From Lucinisca nassula (taxonomy: Eukaryota > Mollusca > Bivalvia > Lucinida > Lucinidae): a stretch of DNA of 64,000 nt. Of the stretch, positions 1-10,522 are shown one piece after another. Location of the stretch: positions 216,114,204 through 216,178,203 of the forward strand of contig OY757010.1 in NCBI GenBank assembly GCA_963580285.1, in the 5' to 3' direction. Position numbers and translations under genes: made by a program. Below the pieces are notes generated by a model. It was not told where the DNA came from. It saw only the letters and a list, made by a program, of their open reading frames with translations, and searched no databases. Each line of letters opens with the position of its first letter. Positions within the stretch are counted from its first letter, which is position 1.

Positions 1-80
1 GTACCCTGTTTCGTAAAATCATTCTTCGATAATAAAAGCTATACAGCAGACCGCATACATGGTAACAAACCTAATCAAGG
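1..80 (+). mobile_element. Family P RT fragment at window edge
   Basis: Matches the C-terminal RT region found complete near 11200-11280 and 58140-58210 (TTTCGTAAAATCATTCTTCGA, then AGACTGCATGCATGGT-like). It is cut by the window start and by truncation at about 80. Confidence 0.7.
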
Positions 81-346
81 ATTGAACAACAGCTGTAATT
101 ATACTATAAATGAGCAATGCCCCGTAGGAGCCAATTTGAGGAAAGTGCCGTAACTCCTCCGAAAATGATAGGACCAACTTGAAAATTGTGTTAGGCATCA
201 CGTCACCTCACAAGGAAAGCATGTGCAAAGTTTCAGCTCAATCGTTGAAGAAATGTGGAAGTAGTTCGCATCACAAAAATGCGGACTTACAAACGCACAA
301 ACCCACAAACGGACAGTGCAAAAACTATATGCCCTCCTACGGGGGC
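81..346 (+). repeat. Unclassified dispersed repeat with GGGGGCATAAA tail
   Basis: Sequence of a type I recall as scattered in invertebrate genomes: GTGCAAAGTTTCAGCTCAAT, a short ACGGACAGTGCAAAA spacer, then CCCTCCTACGGGGGCATAAA. Only one copy in the window; no coding capacity. Confidence 0.4.
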
Positions 347-400
347 ATAAAAATAGAAGTGAAGGCAATGATCAGGAATCGAAGCAATTGACCCACACTC
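347..400 (-). mobile_element. Family P, terminal ~55 nt only
   Basis: Contains only the last ~55 nt of the family P 3' end (minus sense), beginning ATAGAAGTGAAGGCAATGAT. It is an extreme 5' truncation placed directly against hairpin element A1. Confidence 0.75.
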
Positions 401-641
401 CATCACGTGAACTAGTCCGTGAAATGAAGACCCCCATATCCCACTTTATATAGAGAAAACGTGGGTTTACGGGGGTATACATTTCTTATTTTTACTCCAA
501 GACAATGAGGCGGTTCTAACGAGCTGCCACGACTTATGTTTGCAGTGTATAAAAGAAAAATATCAGGGATTTTCATCAGAAAAGTTGCCATTTTGGAGAT
601 GAGAAATATGCACTATGTCGCACGGGTGTGTTATCGTAATG
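401..641 (+). mobile_element. Family H hairpin MITE, subtype A (A1)
   Basis: Starts CATCACGTGAACTAGTCCGT and ends GGGTGTGTTATCGTAATG. The central hairpin has lost most of its left arm: only GAGGCGGTTCTAACGAG and a diverged flank remain. Confidence 0.75.
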
Positions 642-644
642 CCC

Positions 645-900
645 AGCAGTATCACCAAAGGAAAAGAAACAAATCCAAGAAACAACCGGACCCTAATCGA
701 AACATCAATAGCAGAAAGCCAAAAGGACAGTTACTTTCCCACAAAATGGCAATAAATGAAGGCAATGATCAGGAATCGATGCAATTAACCCACAGTTCCC
801 ATCAATGATCAAGAATCGATAAACCATTTGTTTCCGGAAGAGGTGGGGGGGGGGGGGTAATTGTATTGATTTCTGATCATTCTCACTTCTCTTTCTATAC
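645..900. mobile_element. Family P mosaic fragments
   Basis: Three minus-strand pieces (about 650-750, 753-805, 806-829) and a plus-strand 3' tail (857-899) lie side by side around a G-run at 843-857. Minus and plus tails meet, as in other inverted P clusters. Confidence 0.6.
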
Positions 901-1303
901 TTAAGAGGCTGATCAGTGCAGTGCACGTTTATTCGCAAGAAACTGACAACTGCCCTTCTAGAGGCAACAGATGTGAGAAGAGGGTGATCTCAAAAAGATT
1001 TCCACATCAATCTTTCCGCATGACACAATGTAGCTGGCCTTGCGGGGATCGGACTTGCGATCTCTTAAACTCCAGTTAGAAGCGTATCCGGCAGGTGATT
1101 CGCGACCCGCAAAATTACGTTTAAAGAAATTGTACGCAGCTGTCGACATGTTGTCCGGTAATGATATTTGCATCTACGGATTTAAAAACACTGTCTATCA
1201 ATATAGACAACAATATTTCGCTTCATTTCACTCCAGGACACAAAGCACATAATACATGCATCCACGCACCATACAAAAAAATAACACTTTAATATCAACT
1301 TAC

Positions 1304-1468
1304 CCTGTATTCTTTGAATCTTGATATTTTTGTTAATAGGTGCTGCTCCACCATTATACTTGAGATGTCCGGTTACTCCGAGGAGAGACATATTATTCAT
1401 GCAGGATACGATTATGTCATTAATGTCAGAATCTTGGTAAGTAAACTCATCTAAATGCTTAGGATGTC
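1304..1468 (-). CDS. Exon 8: Venus-flytrap domain, C-terminal part
   Basis: Acceptor TTATATTTTCAG| and donor ACAGG|GTAAGT bound 165 bp: 2 bases, 54 codons and 1 base, phase 1 in and out. HPKHLDEFTYQDSDINDIIV aligns with LEDFNYNNQ.I.D.IY; NNMSLLGVTGHLKYNGG matches the S.F.GVSGHVVFD.SG motif near the end of the GABA-B ligand domain; IKIQRIQG matches the IEQLQGG strand. The next exon, which would lead to the membrane part, was not found between 1 and 1303. Confidence 0.9.
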
Positions 1469-1791
1469 CTGAAAATATAAATAACACAATAAAAGCTTTA
1501 AGGGTTAATCAAAGGTCCATTCGGAAAAAGAATATCCAAAGTCCACTCTAAAAGCGTTAAGGAATTGACTGCTTTATAACCTATAACATGAAACTCTGTT
1601 TATGTCATAATTCTTTGTTTCGCCAACACAATGCTAAGAAATATACGTTCAAATCAATGTTTAATGTATCTATGGAGCGTCCATTGTCACTTTTCAGATA
1701 TTAAAACGCAGATGTTCGTTTTAATATAATTTCAGTGATACCTCAGCGACTCGAAAACATTGCCGTCTGGAGGTATGGGAATAATCCCTAG

Positions 1792-2258
1792 TATTACGAA
1801 AACACGCCTTTGCAAATAAATTGTAAATTTTACCGCCGAAAAAAAACGAAAATTTTAAGCTGACAAAAAGAGATATGTTTCTTATGTCTGCGCACAATAT
1901 GGATTGTGGGTACTCGATAGAACCGCTTCATCATTTGAAGCAGAAATAAGAAAAATAAGGTTTACCCCTGTAAACCCCAGTTTAGTTAGGTTTGGATATT
2001 CTGTTTGGATATTCCTTTTTAGTAAGGTTTGGATATTCTTAGTCACCACCTGTTTGGGAAGGCGCTGCTGGCCAGGTTTACCTGTTGTCCGTTTTATTTG
2101 CTGTCGTCACTCAATATTTCGACTTCTTTCCCTAACAATATAGTGGGAAGAATTTGGGATCTGATTGTATCAGTTCCAGATCGTTGCTCTTTTGAATTTT
2201 AACTATTCAAAGGTGGTGTTCAATGTGGTCAAAATTATATAGGCGTGTTTTATTGATG
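1792..2258 (+). mobile_element. Family H subtype B, interrupted (B1)
   Basis: Left end ATTACGAAAACACGCCTTTG and right end TATAGGCGTGTTTTATTGATG. The hairpin is degraded (1905-1950). A piece of variant D sequence (about 1998-2205) is inserted in the right half. Confidence 0.7.
1998..2205 (+). repeat. Variant D repeat (diverged family P 3' region)
   Basis: Shares TCTTAGTCACCAC, TTTCGACTTCTTTCCCT and ATTTGGGA.CTG.TTGTATCA with 15051-15235, 15415-15535 and 49200-49310. The joined form at 14840-15235 shows it belongs to a 3' region that begins with the family P GACCGTTCCAAG motif. Confidence 0.55.
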
Positions 2259-2358
2259 GGGACTCTAGAAAGTCTTCCAATTATCCATTTGAAAAGGCTC
2301 GTTTCAAAAAAATGATTCTTTGCATGGTAATGTGTTCGAGTCTAGGAACGTCATAATT

Positions 2359-2637
2359 CATCACGTGAACAAGTCCGTGAAATGAACACCCCCTTACACC
2401 CCACTGTATATAGAGAAAACTGGGGTTTACGGGGGTAAACAATATTTTTCTTATTTCTGCTCCAAGACATAGGTTGTGGGTATTCGTTAGAACCGCCTCA
2501 ATGAGGCGGTTCTAACGAGTACCCACAACCTATGTTTGCAGTATAAATAAGAAAAATATCACAGATTTTCTTCAAAAAAGTAGCCATTTTGGAGATGTAA
2601 AAATTGCACTATATCGCACGGGTGTGTTATCGTAATG
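2359..2637 (+). mobile_element. Family H subtype A, complete (A2)
   Basis: About 279 bp. Left end CATCACGTGAACAAGTCCGT; inverted pair around AAAACTGGGGTTTACGGGGG; central hairpin with perfect arms around TTAGAACCGCCTC; right end CGGGTGTGTTATCGTAATG. A reference copy for subtype A. Confidence 0.85.
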
Positions 2638-2642
2638 TGATT

Positions 2643-3195
2643 GTTGGAAATAGAAGTGAGGGCAAAGTTGAGAAATCGATAGATTAACCGACAGCTCCCA
2701 ACAGAGGCACCAAAGGGTAAGAAACACAAACAAGAAATAACAAGACCGTAATGGAAATATCAATAGCGGAAAGCCAAAAGGACAGTTATTTTTCCACAAA
2801 ATCGCCAATTGGCTATTCAAAACAAAACAAAAAAATACAAACGATACACACACTCAAAGACAAACCATAACAAACATAAACCGCGGCAGAAAAACCGCCT
2901 TGGAACAGTTCAGTGAAATGGCTTAAATCAACGTTACTCGGCAAGAATCCTCGCCCTTACGTCCGTCGCGATTGAGACAATTTGTTCAGTTCGCATGGGG
3001 GCCTCCTAACTCATCAGTGCAACATCGCCGAGTACACAAAAATGAAACAACTACAAAAATTAAACAACGGTGAGGGCTCGACAGCATGAAGCCATTGAAA
3101 TGCTGGAGCAAAAGAAAAACAACAGTTAGACTCCGTTGGACCCAAGCAATGACAGAGCACAGGCACCGACCAATTTACATTAAATTAAATTCGAA
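2643..3195 (-). mobile_element. Family P 3' region copy
   Basis: Minus-sense 3' end at 2645, extending back about 550 nt to a 5' truncation near 3195. It contains the conserved blocks CACAAAATCGCC, GACGTAAGGGCGAGGATT-like and the ATGGCTTCATGCTGTCGAG block. Confidence 0.8.
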
Positions 3196-3669
3196 CCCTT
3201 TCGTTTCGAAATGATGATTCGAACCCTTTCACGAGTCCCTAAGAATTGTTTCCACAGCACCAGATAGCAACGCCTTAGGAATGATTTAGAGAGAATTTTG
3301 TCGTATTTTATTACGACAATGCATGTTGCGAAAAGGCGATTCTTTTAGATACACACAAGATTACTTGTTTATATAAAAGATAAAAAAAATCCTCCTTATT
3401 CATCACCATTATATCTTCTTACATGGCGTTATAAATAATCCTCTGTAGCTCGAATTACCCCTAACTCGGGCAGGTTTTCATGACCCTTTAAGGTTTTTAA
3501 GCGATAGGTGTTAGACTGTATATGCAAGGGTCTTACTAATTATTACTTATCAATAAAAATAACTTCCAATAAAACCTTAGATACTACATGTGTAAATATT
3601 CCAGTAAAATTCAGTGCCAGGGTTAATTTTCTTATTTATTTGAGATGCTTTCCCGTCCAATTCACTGCC

Positions 3670-3757
3670 AATGTCTTCTTTCCCTTTGGTGTCTCTGATG
3701 CGAGCTGTGGGTTAATTGTATCGATTCCTGATCATTGCCTCCACTTCTATTTCTCAC
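3670..3757 (+). mobile_element. Family P 3' tail
   Basis: About 85 nt: CTTTCCCTTTGGTGTCTCTG ... CATTGCCTCCACTTCTATTT. Short 5'-truncated copy. Confidence 0.75.
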
Positions 3758-4018
3758 CGATGAAGCGGACACATATTTCAGTTTAATACAGTACCGATAT
3801 CAACATGCTCAATTCATGCATAATTATCTTTCGTTGTATCTTCTGTGACGACACGCTGTAGCAAGATAGCTACGTTCGCATAAGTTTGTTAAAAAGACGT
3901 GAAGGCAATGGTCCGGAACCCCATATCCCATTCATAGCTATGTTTTTGCGTCGAGGAACGTCGAAAACTCTGGCGTTGAAATCCACCTAAACAACGTTGC
4001 TGCCTACCACCCCAAAAT

Positions 4019-4082
4019 AAAAAAGCAATGATCAAGAATTGATACAACTACACAAAACTTCCCATTAGAGGCACCAAAGGCA
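4019..4082 (-). mobile_element. Family P 3' tail, diverged
   Basis: GCAATGATCAAGAATTGATAC followed by CCCATTAGAGGCACCAAAGG, the reverse of the terminal 60 nt. A second scrap (AAGGCAATGGTCCGGAA) lies near 3900. Confidence 0.55.
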
Positions 4083-4171
4083 CTTGTTCCTTTGCAGTTT
4101 CTGATATGTTTATTTTCATTTATTGTTTTATTTATTTATTTTTTTTTGTTGCTTTCGTGTTATCCAATTTC

Positions 4172-4421
4172 CATTACGAAAGCACGCCTCTACAAATACA
4201 TTGTAAACTTTACTGCCGAAAAAACGAACATTTTAAGATGAAAAATTGCGACATTTGTGTTTCTGCTCAAAACCGCTTAGAACCGCCTTATTGTAACGAG
4301 TACCCACAATCAATGTTTTAGATAAGAAATAAGAAAAAGGTTTACCCCTGCAAACCCCAGTTTTACTATATAAAAGTGGGGTTCAAGGGGGCAAAAATTA
4401 TATTGGCGTCTTTTCGTGATG
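4172..4421 (+). mobile_element. Family H subtype B (B2)
   Basis: Left end CATTACGAAAGCACGCCT, right end TTGGCGTCTTTTCGTGATG, near-inverted. The hairpin is damaged: AACCGCCTTATTGTAACGAG replaces the centre. Confidence 0.8.
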
Positions 4422-4753
4422 CTCTTAGCTTTTGTGTTTTCAGACGGCTGTGTTCGTGGATAGTTGCGTCTCATGACTAACCGTTTATGTTATCCTATTT
4501 CTTAAAGTGGGAGACTTTTCATAACTATTTCCTTTTGGTGATATCTTACCTATTGCGCGAAGATGTGTTTCGGTACAATTAAGTGCCAAGGCAGCTATCC
4601 AGACACAGTCATAGCTAAATGGTGCGCATATATAATAGCTATCATACGCCGGGTCATAATCCGCTTCTTGTTTGTAGAGCTGTTCAAATTCTGAAACTAG
4701 AAAATTGGACTATATTCGGTTAATAGTAAACTATTTCTGTTGTGGAACACTAA

Positions 4754-4786
4754 AGTAGAAGTGAAGGAACTGACCAGAAAATGTTG
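4754..4786 (-). mobile_element. Family P, terminal ~30 nt
   Basis: TAGAAGTGAAGGAACTGACC only; immediately abuts hairpin element A3, repeating the arrangement at 347-641. Confidence 0.5.
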
Positions 4787-5066
4787 CATTACGATAATAC
4801 ACCCGTGCGACATAGTGCATTTTTTCATATCTCCAAAATGGCCATTTTTCTGATGAAAATCCGTGATATTTTTCTTATAAATACTGCAAACATAGGTTGT
4901 GGGTGCTCGTTAGAACCGCCTCCCTGAGGCGGTTCTAACGAGTACCCACAACCTATGTCTTGGAGCAGAAAAAAGAAAAATAATCTATACCCCCTTAAAC
5001 CCCAGTTTTCTCTATATAAACTGGGGTGTAGGGGGGTCTTCATTTCACGGACTTGTTCACGTGATG
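4787..5066 (-). mobile_element. Family H subtype A, complete (A3)
   Basis: 280 bp, reverse of A2. Perfect central palindrome around CCGCCTCCCTGAGGCGG with arms reaching into ACATAGGTTGTGGG. Ends CATTACGATAATACACCCGT and CTTGTTCACGTGATG. Confidence 0.87.
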
Positions 5067-5574
5067 CAAACATCTTACACTTTCAAGACACTAAAGGGAG
5101 AAAAACACAAAAACAAAGCAACGTTATAATCATTAAAACTAACTAATTGAATACATATAAATGCTGGCTTATTTTATATCCTAGTTGAAACGTGTTAGCT
5201 CATTTGATAGCAAATGACGCTTGCGCTCACTTGACCATATTTGTTACAGGACGAAGGGGTGTTATTGTAGCAACAGAGCTTTATTGTGCAAACCTATTTA
5301 ACTACTTTACAGGTCAATTTATTTCATTTCTTTACGGATTGACTTATTTCACTGCTTTACAGTTCGACGTCAAGCTATTTGGACGGTCCATATGAATAAT
5401 ACATAATTCGATTGAATAATCGGTCAATTTTAGCGTCCACTAATTAAAGTTCTTTAATTAATGAGTGCAAATATTTTTGATACCGTACCCGTGTTTAGAT
5501 GTAAGTGTTTTCGTTGTTTTATTCCAGGTATGAATTTATTTCAAACGCGCTGATTTTATTTTGATACTGTTAAT
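5067..5574. other. AT-rich intron 7 sequence, nothing recognised
   Basis: No repeat family or coding homology seen by eye. Confidence 0.5.
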
Positions 5575-5780
5575 TCATTTCGGATAACGACATGTTCCAT
5601 GCGGCATCCTACGGGGTTAAAAAATCGCAAATATTTCGGTTCGAGTGTCTAGTCATGTTACTGACTCGAATACTCGAATTTGATTTTTAACCAAAAACCT
5701 TCTAAACAAGATTATCATAAACCCGGCAAACTATTTTCTAAATTCTAATTTAAGCTTCAAATTCGATGTTTAATTCAACG
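5575..5780 (+). pseudogene. Diverged family P RT remnant
   Basis: CATGTTCCATGCGGCATCCT and GTCTAGTCATGTTACTGACT match the RT thumb-side block of other copies (for example 23835-23940), but frames are broken. An older copy than most. Confidence 0.6.
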
Positions 5781-6054
5781 ACCCCGACGGCGATGCAGCA
5801 ACAAGTTGTGAAACATTGAAAGCACTATAATGTATATCAGATATCATGGTAATCGACTGCATTCGTGCTTGTCTTCAGATGTCTTGACACTATTTGCCCC
5901 TCGCTCAGGGAGGAACAGAGAGTGAGGTAATTATGTGCCCCTCTACCACACTATATTATATTCAGAGCACCTTTCATCTTGATCATCAATACACACTTAC
6001 AGCAAATACACATACACAAGTCACACAGAAAGCCCATCAGGCAAGGAAACATTT

Positions 6055-6285
6055 AAAATAGAAGTGTAGGCAATGATCAGAAATCTGACTGCTCCCATCA
6101 GAGACACCAAGGGAAAGAAACACAAACATGAAACAACTAGACCCTAATGGAAACATCACTAGCGGAATGCCAAAAGGACAGTTACTGTCCCGCAAAATGG
6201 CCAAATGGCTATCCAAAGCAAAATAATATAAGCGATACAAACACTCAAAGACAAGCCATAACAAAAATAAACTACGACAGAATAA
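6055..6285 (-). mobile_element. Family P 3' end, left member of inverted triplet
   Basis: Minus-sense 3' end at 6057; truncated about 230 nt in. Faces the plus-sense copy that begins at 6294. Confidence 0.8.
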
Positions 6286-6293
6286 AACGGCTT

Positions 6294-6952
6294 ATACGAC
6301 AGACTGCATGCATGGTAGTGAAACCGATCAACTTTGCTCCCCTCTTTAATTGCACGCCGATGGGTCAGGCCTCAGATTCTATGACGGTTCCATCGTAAGG
6401 GCTTGTGTTGGTTGGTGCCTGATGCTCTGTCTCTGGTCGGGCCCATCGAAGGTTAACTGTTGGAGTTCTTTTGCTCCTGAATATCGGTTGTTTCTTGCTG
6501 TCGAGTCCTCGCCGTTGTTTCATCTCTGTGGTTGTGTGATTGTTTGATTTTTATGTTCACGGAGATGTTGCACTGATGAGTTAGGAGGCCTTCATGCGGA
6601 CTGAACAAAGTATTTGTCTTAATCGCGACGGAAGTAAGGGCAAGGGGTGTGGCCACGTAAAATCGATTTAACCCCCCCCCCAGTGGAATTCGTTTCCGCT
6701 GACCGTTCCAAGGCGGTTCTCCTCTCGCGGTTTATTTTGTTATGGTTTGTCTTTGGGTGTTTGTATCGCTTATATTATTTTATTTTGGATAGCCTTTTGG
6801 CCATTTTGTGGGAAAGTTATTGTCCTTTTTGGCTTTCAGCTGTTGGTGTTTCCCTTGGGGTCTGTTGCTTCAGGTTTGTGTTTCTTTGTGTCTCTGATGG
6901 GAGCTGTGGGTTAATTGTATCGATTCCTGATCATTGTCTCTACTTCTATTTT
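6294..6952 (+). mobile_element. Family P: RT C-terminus plus full 3' region
   Basis: Begins in the RT C-terminal block (CAGACTGCATGCATGGTAGT, GTCAGGCCTCAGATTCTATG) and runs through the whole ~600-nt 3' region to CTCTACTTCTATTTT. Confidence 0.85.
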
Positions 6953-7217
6953 GGAACGGTCAGCAGAAACTAATTCCACTGGGCGGCTTAAATCGATTCT
7001 ATGTGGCCGCAATCCTCGTCATTATTTCCGTCGGTATTTAGACAAAATAATTTGTTCAGTCCGCATGAAGGCCTCCTAACTCATCAGTGCAACATCTCTG
7101 TGAACGCAAAAATCAAATAACCACAGTGATGAAACAACTGTGAGGAGTCGACAGAAAGAAACCACTGAAATGCTGAAATGCTGGAGCAAAAGAAGACCAA
7201 CAGTTTGACTCCGATGT
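6953..7217 (-). mobile_element. Family P internal 3'-region piece, inverted
   Basis: Starts GGAACGGTCAGCAGAAACTA without the usual 3' tail and runs to CAGTTTGACTCCGATG. It is the reverse complement of 6433-6715 or so of the neighbouring copy, making a fold-back. Confidence 0.75.
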
Positions 7218-7439
7218 AAAGCTGTAAAGATGATTTCGTGTTAAACGACGCGTCACCCCTCTTTGTTGGTCAAAGGCGTCTAAACATTGGGTGATTAAAA
7301 GGTATTACTTACTATAAGGAAAATGAACATAAAATTATGAGACAGTGATTAAAATTTCGAATTTAAACTTTGTCATAAATAAGTTCTGGGTAGTTGGATC
7401 CTTTGGAAGCAAACGATACACCAAATAAACACAAATGCC

Positions 7440-7522
7440 AGAAAATCTGTGTAAACCTCAGGTTTATTATATTAAAGTGGTTTTCAAGTGGGTCAGAATT
7501 ATTTTGGCGTGTTTTCATGATG
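7440..7522 (+). mobile_element. Family H subtype B, right half (B3)
   Basis: Keeps the right end only (AAACCTCAGGTTTATTATAT ... TTGGCGTGTTTTCATGATG). It abuts the 3' side of candidate exon 7. Confidence 0.65.
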
Positions 7523-7541
7523 GTAGTTTATTTTTTTCCAC

Positions 7542-7719
7542 TGTCTGTATAGAAACATAGAATAATAGAAACAGTACCATCTACGCTTCTTAGCATTGTA
7601 CTTAGAAATACTTGGATACATTCCACTTCCTTTGAACCGATTGGTATATTTTTGAAGGATTGGTGATTTAACAGGGGATAGTCTAATTTCAAGACTGTTA
7701 TTAAACATATTACTATTGC
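7542..7719 (-). CDS. Exon 7 (candidate, with frameshift or alternative 3' end)
   Basis: Acceptor GGAGCAG|GC at 7720 completes the split Gly codon of exon 6 in frame. The frame reads NSNMFNNSLEIRLSPVKS, ILQKYTNRFKGSGMYPS and SKYNAKK, which fits the GABA-B segment ..F...L..R....., but without the usual ligand-contact Glu. Homology then continues one base out of frame as VDGTVSIILCFYTDSG, the counterpart of YDAIWALALALN, up to a weak donor ACA|GTGGAA (7541). An alternative donor AGC|GTAGAT (7584) would avoid the frameshift and keep phase 1, but would drop a core helix. Either the exon carries a one-base insertion near 7586-7591 (sequence error or inactivating) or it is spliced unusually. A half hairpin element (family H) abuts it at 7522. 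Confidence 0.6.
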
Positions 7720-8209
7720 CTGCTCCACTAAAACTAATGGAAGCAGAAGAAAACAAATTTAAAGGTCAAAAATACAAAGATACAGAAATCATTTTATTTA
7801 ATAAGATATTGATTCAAGAAATCGAAGGGCGAAAACTACATCAAATTATGTTTATTTGTTTCCAAGATATTACAATTTGAAGTGTGAAATAGTTCATGGA
7901 AACTTGGCAATTTCAGACTGCATCATTTATATTCATGAGGTATTATGTTATATCATAGATGCACATTAAAATTGTAAACTTTTTTTAAATGGAATACCTT
8001 GTGTTTAATATTCCTCGAGAACTGTAGAATACAATATTTGATTTCAACTGATAAACCAGTTTTCTCCTATTTTCAATTGCAAACCTTAAATTGAAACTTT
8101 AAATATTTTTTTTTTAATAATTTAAATTCCAGTCTCTGTATTTGTAAGTGGGTGAAATAAGGTACAGAACATAAATTGTTTTACCCATATTATTCTTAAA
8201 GAGAAATTA

Positions 8210-8555
8210 TTTCAATGGGATACAATGTGGGCACAAAATCCTATACGGAATTTAACCAAATGTTACTCGCTATTTCGACTTAAATTCTAATTCTTAGTTT
8301 CTCTGAAAATACTTCCTGGATAAGGTCTATCCGAATTCGGACGTTTATGAATTTAAATGCATCCGGGTGCCAATTATTAAACAATGCATATCAAAGATAT
8401 TAATGCTAGGTACACATAGGTTGCAAACGTATTTCCGGAGTGCATTCTTGCTTTCAGAGGTCAGCGATATTTATGTTACTCAATATGTTATCAGACTTGT
8501 TGCTCATCCATATAGCCCTACTTTCAAACTTTCATTCCCACCTGAATGCTTGGGG
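8210..8555 (+). repeat. Left arm of a long inverted repeat
   Basis: Shares GCACAAAATCCTA, ATAAGGTCTA.CCGAATTCGG, GCATTCTTGCTTTCAGAGGT and CATTCCCACCTG with the reverse strand of 9890-10330. The pair begins at about 8960-9055 again after the inserted P copy (CCCCAATCGATTAAGCC), so the arm is about 440 bp. Confidence 0.7.
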
Positions 8556-8569
8556 GAATATAATAGTAT

Positions 8570-8957
8570 AATAGAAGTAAAGTCATTGCTCAGGAATCGA
8601 TACAATTAACCCAATGCTCCCATTAGAGACACAAAAGGGAAAGAAACACAAACATTAATTAACTAGACCCTAACAGAAACACCAATAGCGGAAAGCCAGA
8701 TGGACAGTCATTTTCCTACAAAATGGCCAATCGGCTATCTAAAACAAAAACGTTTAAGCGATACACAAAGACAAACCATAACAAAAATAAACTGCGACAG
8801 AAGAACCGCCTTGAAACGGTCAGTGGAACGAATTCCACTGGGGGTGGTGAGGTGGTGGTGGTGGTGTGGGGGGGGCTTAAATCGATTTTACGCAGGTATA
8901 ATCTTCGCCGTTACTTCCGTCGCGATTTAGACAATTCATTGAGCCTGTCAGGAGAAA
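8570..8957 (-). mobile_element. Family P copy inserted in the inverted-repeat left arm
   Basis: Minus-sense 3' end at 8571, truncated near 8935-8957. Inverted-repeat arm sequence continues on its far side, so this copy is younger than the fold-back. Confidence 0.75.
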
Positions 8958-9524
8958 ACGCATGTTCGGTCGAGAAAAACTATTTTATTCAGTCCACATC
9001 AAACCCCAATCGATTAAGCCTTTCGGATTACGTATATTATCATTACTAAAAAGTAAAATATCGACCATAATAATATACAAACACTTGAAATGACCAAAGT
9101 TTCATCTTGGTGTCTGTTTGCTTTGCATAATGGCAAAACGTCTGAATCTAATCCGTGTCTGCCCCCAAAACAAAATAAATAAATAAATAATACATTACAG
9201 TCATGTTACACTGAATGTTTGCAATTCTATAAAGATGGCTCAAAAGGAGAAGATCGAATCTGCTGTGCGTAAATTTCAAAGATACGGACCAAATCTTGGA
9301 CGATCCATGTGATCAATCTGTTTTCGCATCCAAAGCCAAAACAATAGTTCTTGCTTCAGGTTTTGTTTACACTTACAAGCCAGAAAAAGCAATCGGATTC
9401 TTCTGATTTTCTTTCTGTGCTAAAAACACTCAACCATACATCATCCAAACCTCAAATTCAAAATTTGATGGAGAAACATCATGAAATTATAAAATCTCAA
9501 CGCACCTTTTTAGTGCCGATAAGA

Positions 9525-9715
9525 ATAGAAGCAAAAACAATCATTGGGGATCTACATAATTACCTCACACCTCCCACCCAAGACATCAAAGTTAAGGAAC
9601 ACGAAAATAAAACAATTTCACTGTAATGAAAACGTCACAGGTGGAAAACCAAAAAAAAAAAAAAAAAACAGTTACATTCCGACAAAATGTCCAAACTGCT
9701 ATCCCAAGTAAAAAG
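9525..9715 (-). mobile_element. Old family P copy
   Basis: Recognisable only in order of blocks: GAATAGAAGCAAAAACAAT, CACCCAAGACATCAAAG, CAGTTACATTCCGACAAAAT. Interrupted by an A-run at 9650-9670. Confidence 0.55.
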
Positions 9716-9889
9716 ATCTTAACATGCATAATAACAACGTTTTAGAAGTTTTGCAGTTACAATTCATTGCGAATGTTGAAATCAGTTCCAATATGGCAAA
9801 CCGAATTAATTGCGACATATTTAACGTCACTACAGCCTTCATAATAGTGTAATTTATATTTTCTTGTCCTTTGGGACAAATGATATCTT

Positions 9890-10330
9890 ACCTTTAGCAA
9901 TGGTAATATGCGTAATCCAAAAGGCTTAATCGAATTCGGTTTGTTATTTTATTCAGGATCCAGGTGGGAATGAAATATTGAAAGTATGGTTAGATGGATT
10001 AGCAGCAAGTGTGATAACATATTGAAGAACAAATATATCTCTGACCTCTGAAAGCAAGAATGCGCTCCGGAAAAAATACGATTACAACGTATTTGTTCCT
10101 GACATTAATACCTCTGATCTGCATTGTTAAATAATTTGCACCCAGTAACAGTATAAATTAATAAACATCCGAATTCGGGTAGACCTTATCCTGGAACTAT
10201 TTTCAGAGAAATTAAGAATTAGAATTAAATCGAAATGGCTACGGTAACATATGGTTAAATTCAACATAGGATTTTGTGCCTACAGTCTATCCCACTGAAA
10301 TATATTCTATGGAAGGATAATTTGGGTAGT
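9890..10330 (-). repeat. Right arm of the long inverted repeat
   Basis: Reverse partner of 8210-8555 plus 8960-9055: AAAGGCTTAATCGAATTCGG, CAGGTGGGAATG, CCTCTGAAAGCAAGAATGCG, TAGGATTTTGTGCC. Roughly 80-85% alike by eye. Confidence 0.7.
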
Positions 10331-10377
10331 ACTTTTCAAGACATCACGCTAGAACCTTAGAGATTCCATCAACATCT

Positions 10378-10522
10378 CACCACGAAAACTCGCCTACACA
10401 ATCTGACTCCACTTTGTTCCAATCTTATACAGTAAAACTGTGGTTTAGAGGGGTATTCATTACTTAATTATTTCTGCTCAAAACATACATTGTGGGTACT
10501 CGTTTGAACCGCCTAAGTTCTA
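10378..10522 (-). mobile_element. Family H subtype B, left half (B4)
   Basis: ACGAAAACTCGCCTACACAA, AAAACTGTGGTTTAGAGGGG and TGTGGGTACTCG, then cut in mid-hairpin by the family P copy that starts at 10523. Confidence 0.65.

Noticed and set aside
958..1173. 71-codon minus-strand frame with coding-like texture just downstream of exon 8
   Set aside because: No family match, and joining it to exon 8 in phase 1 through the visible acceptor near 1172 gives an early stop. Left unassigned.
6570..6620. CTGATGAG motif repeated in the family P 3' region, a possible hammerhead ribozyme
   Set aside because: The motif recurs in most copies, but the required GAAA box and a convincing helix II do not follow (the sequence continues TTAGGAGGCC..GACTGAACAAA).
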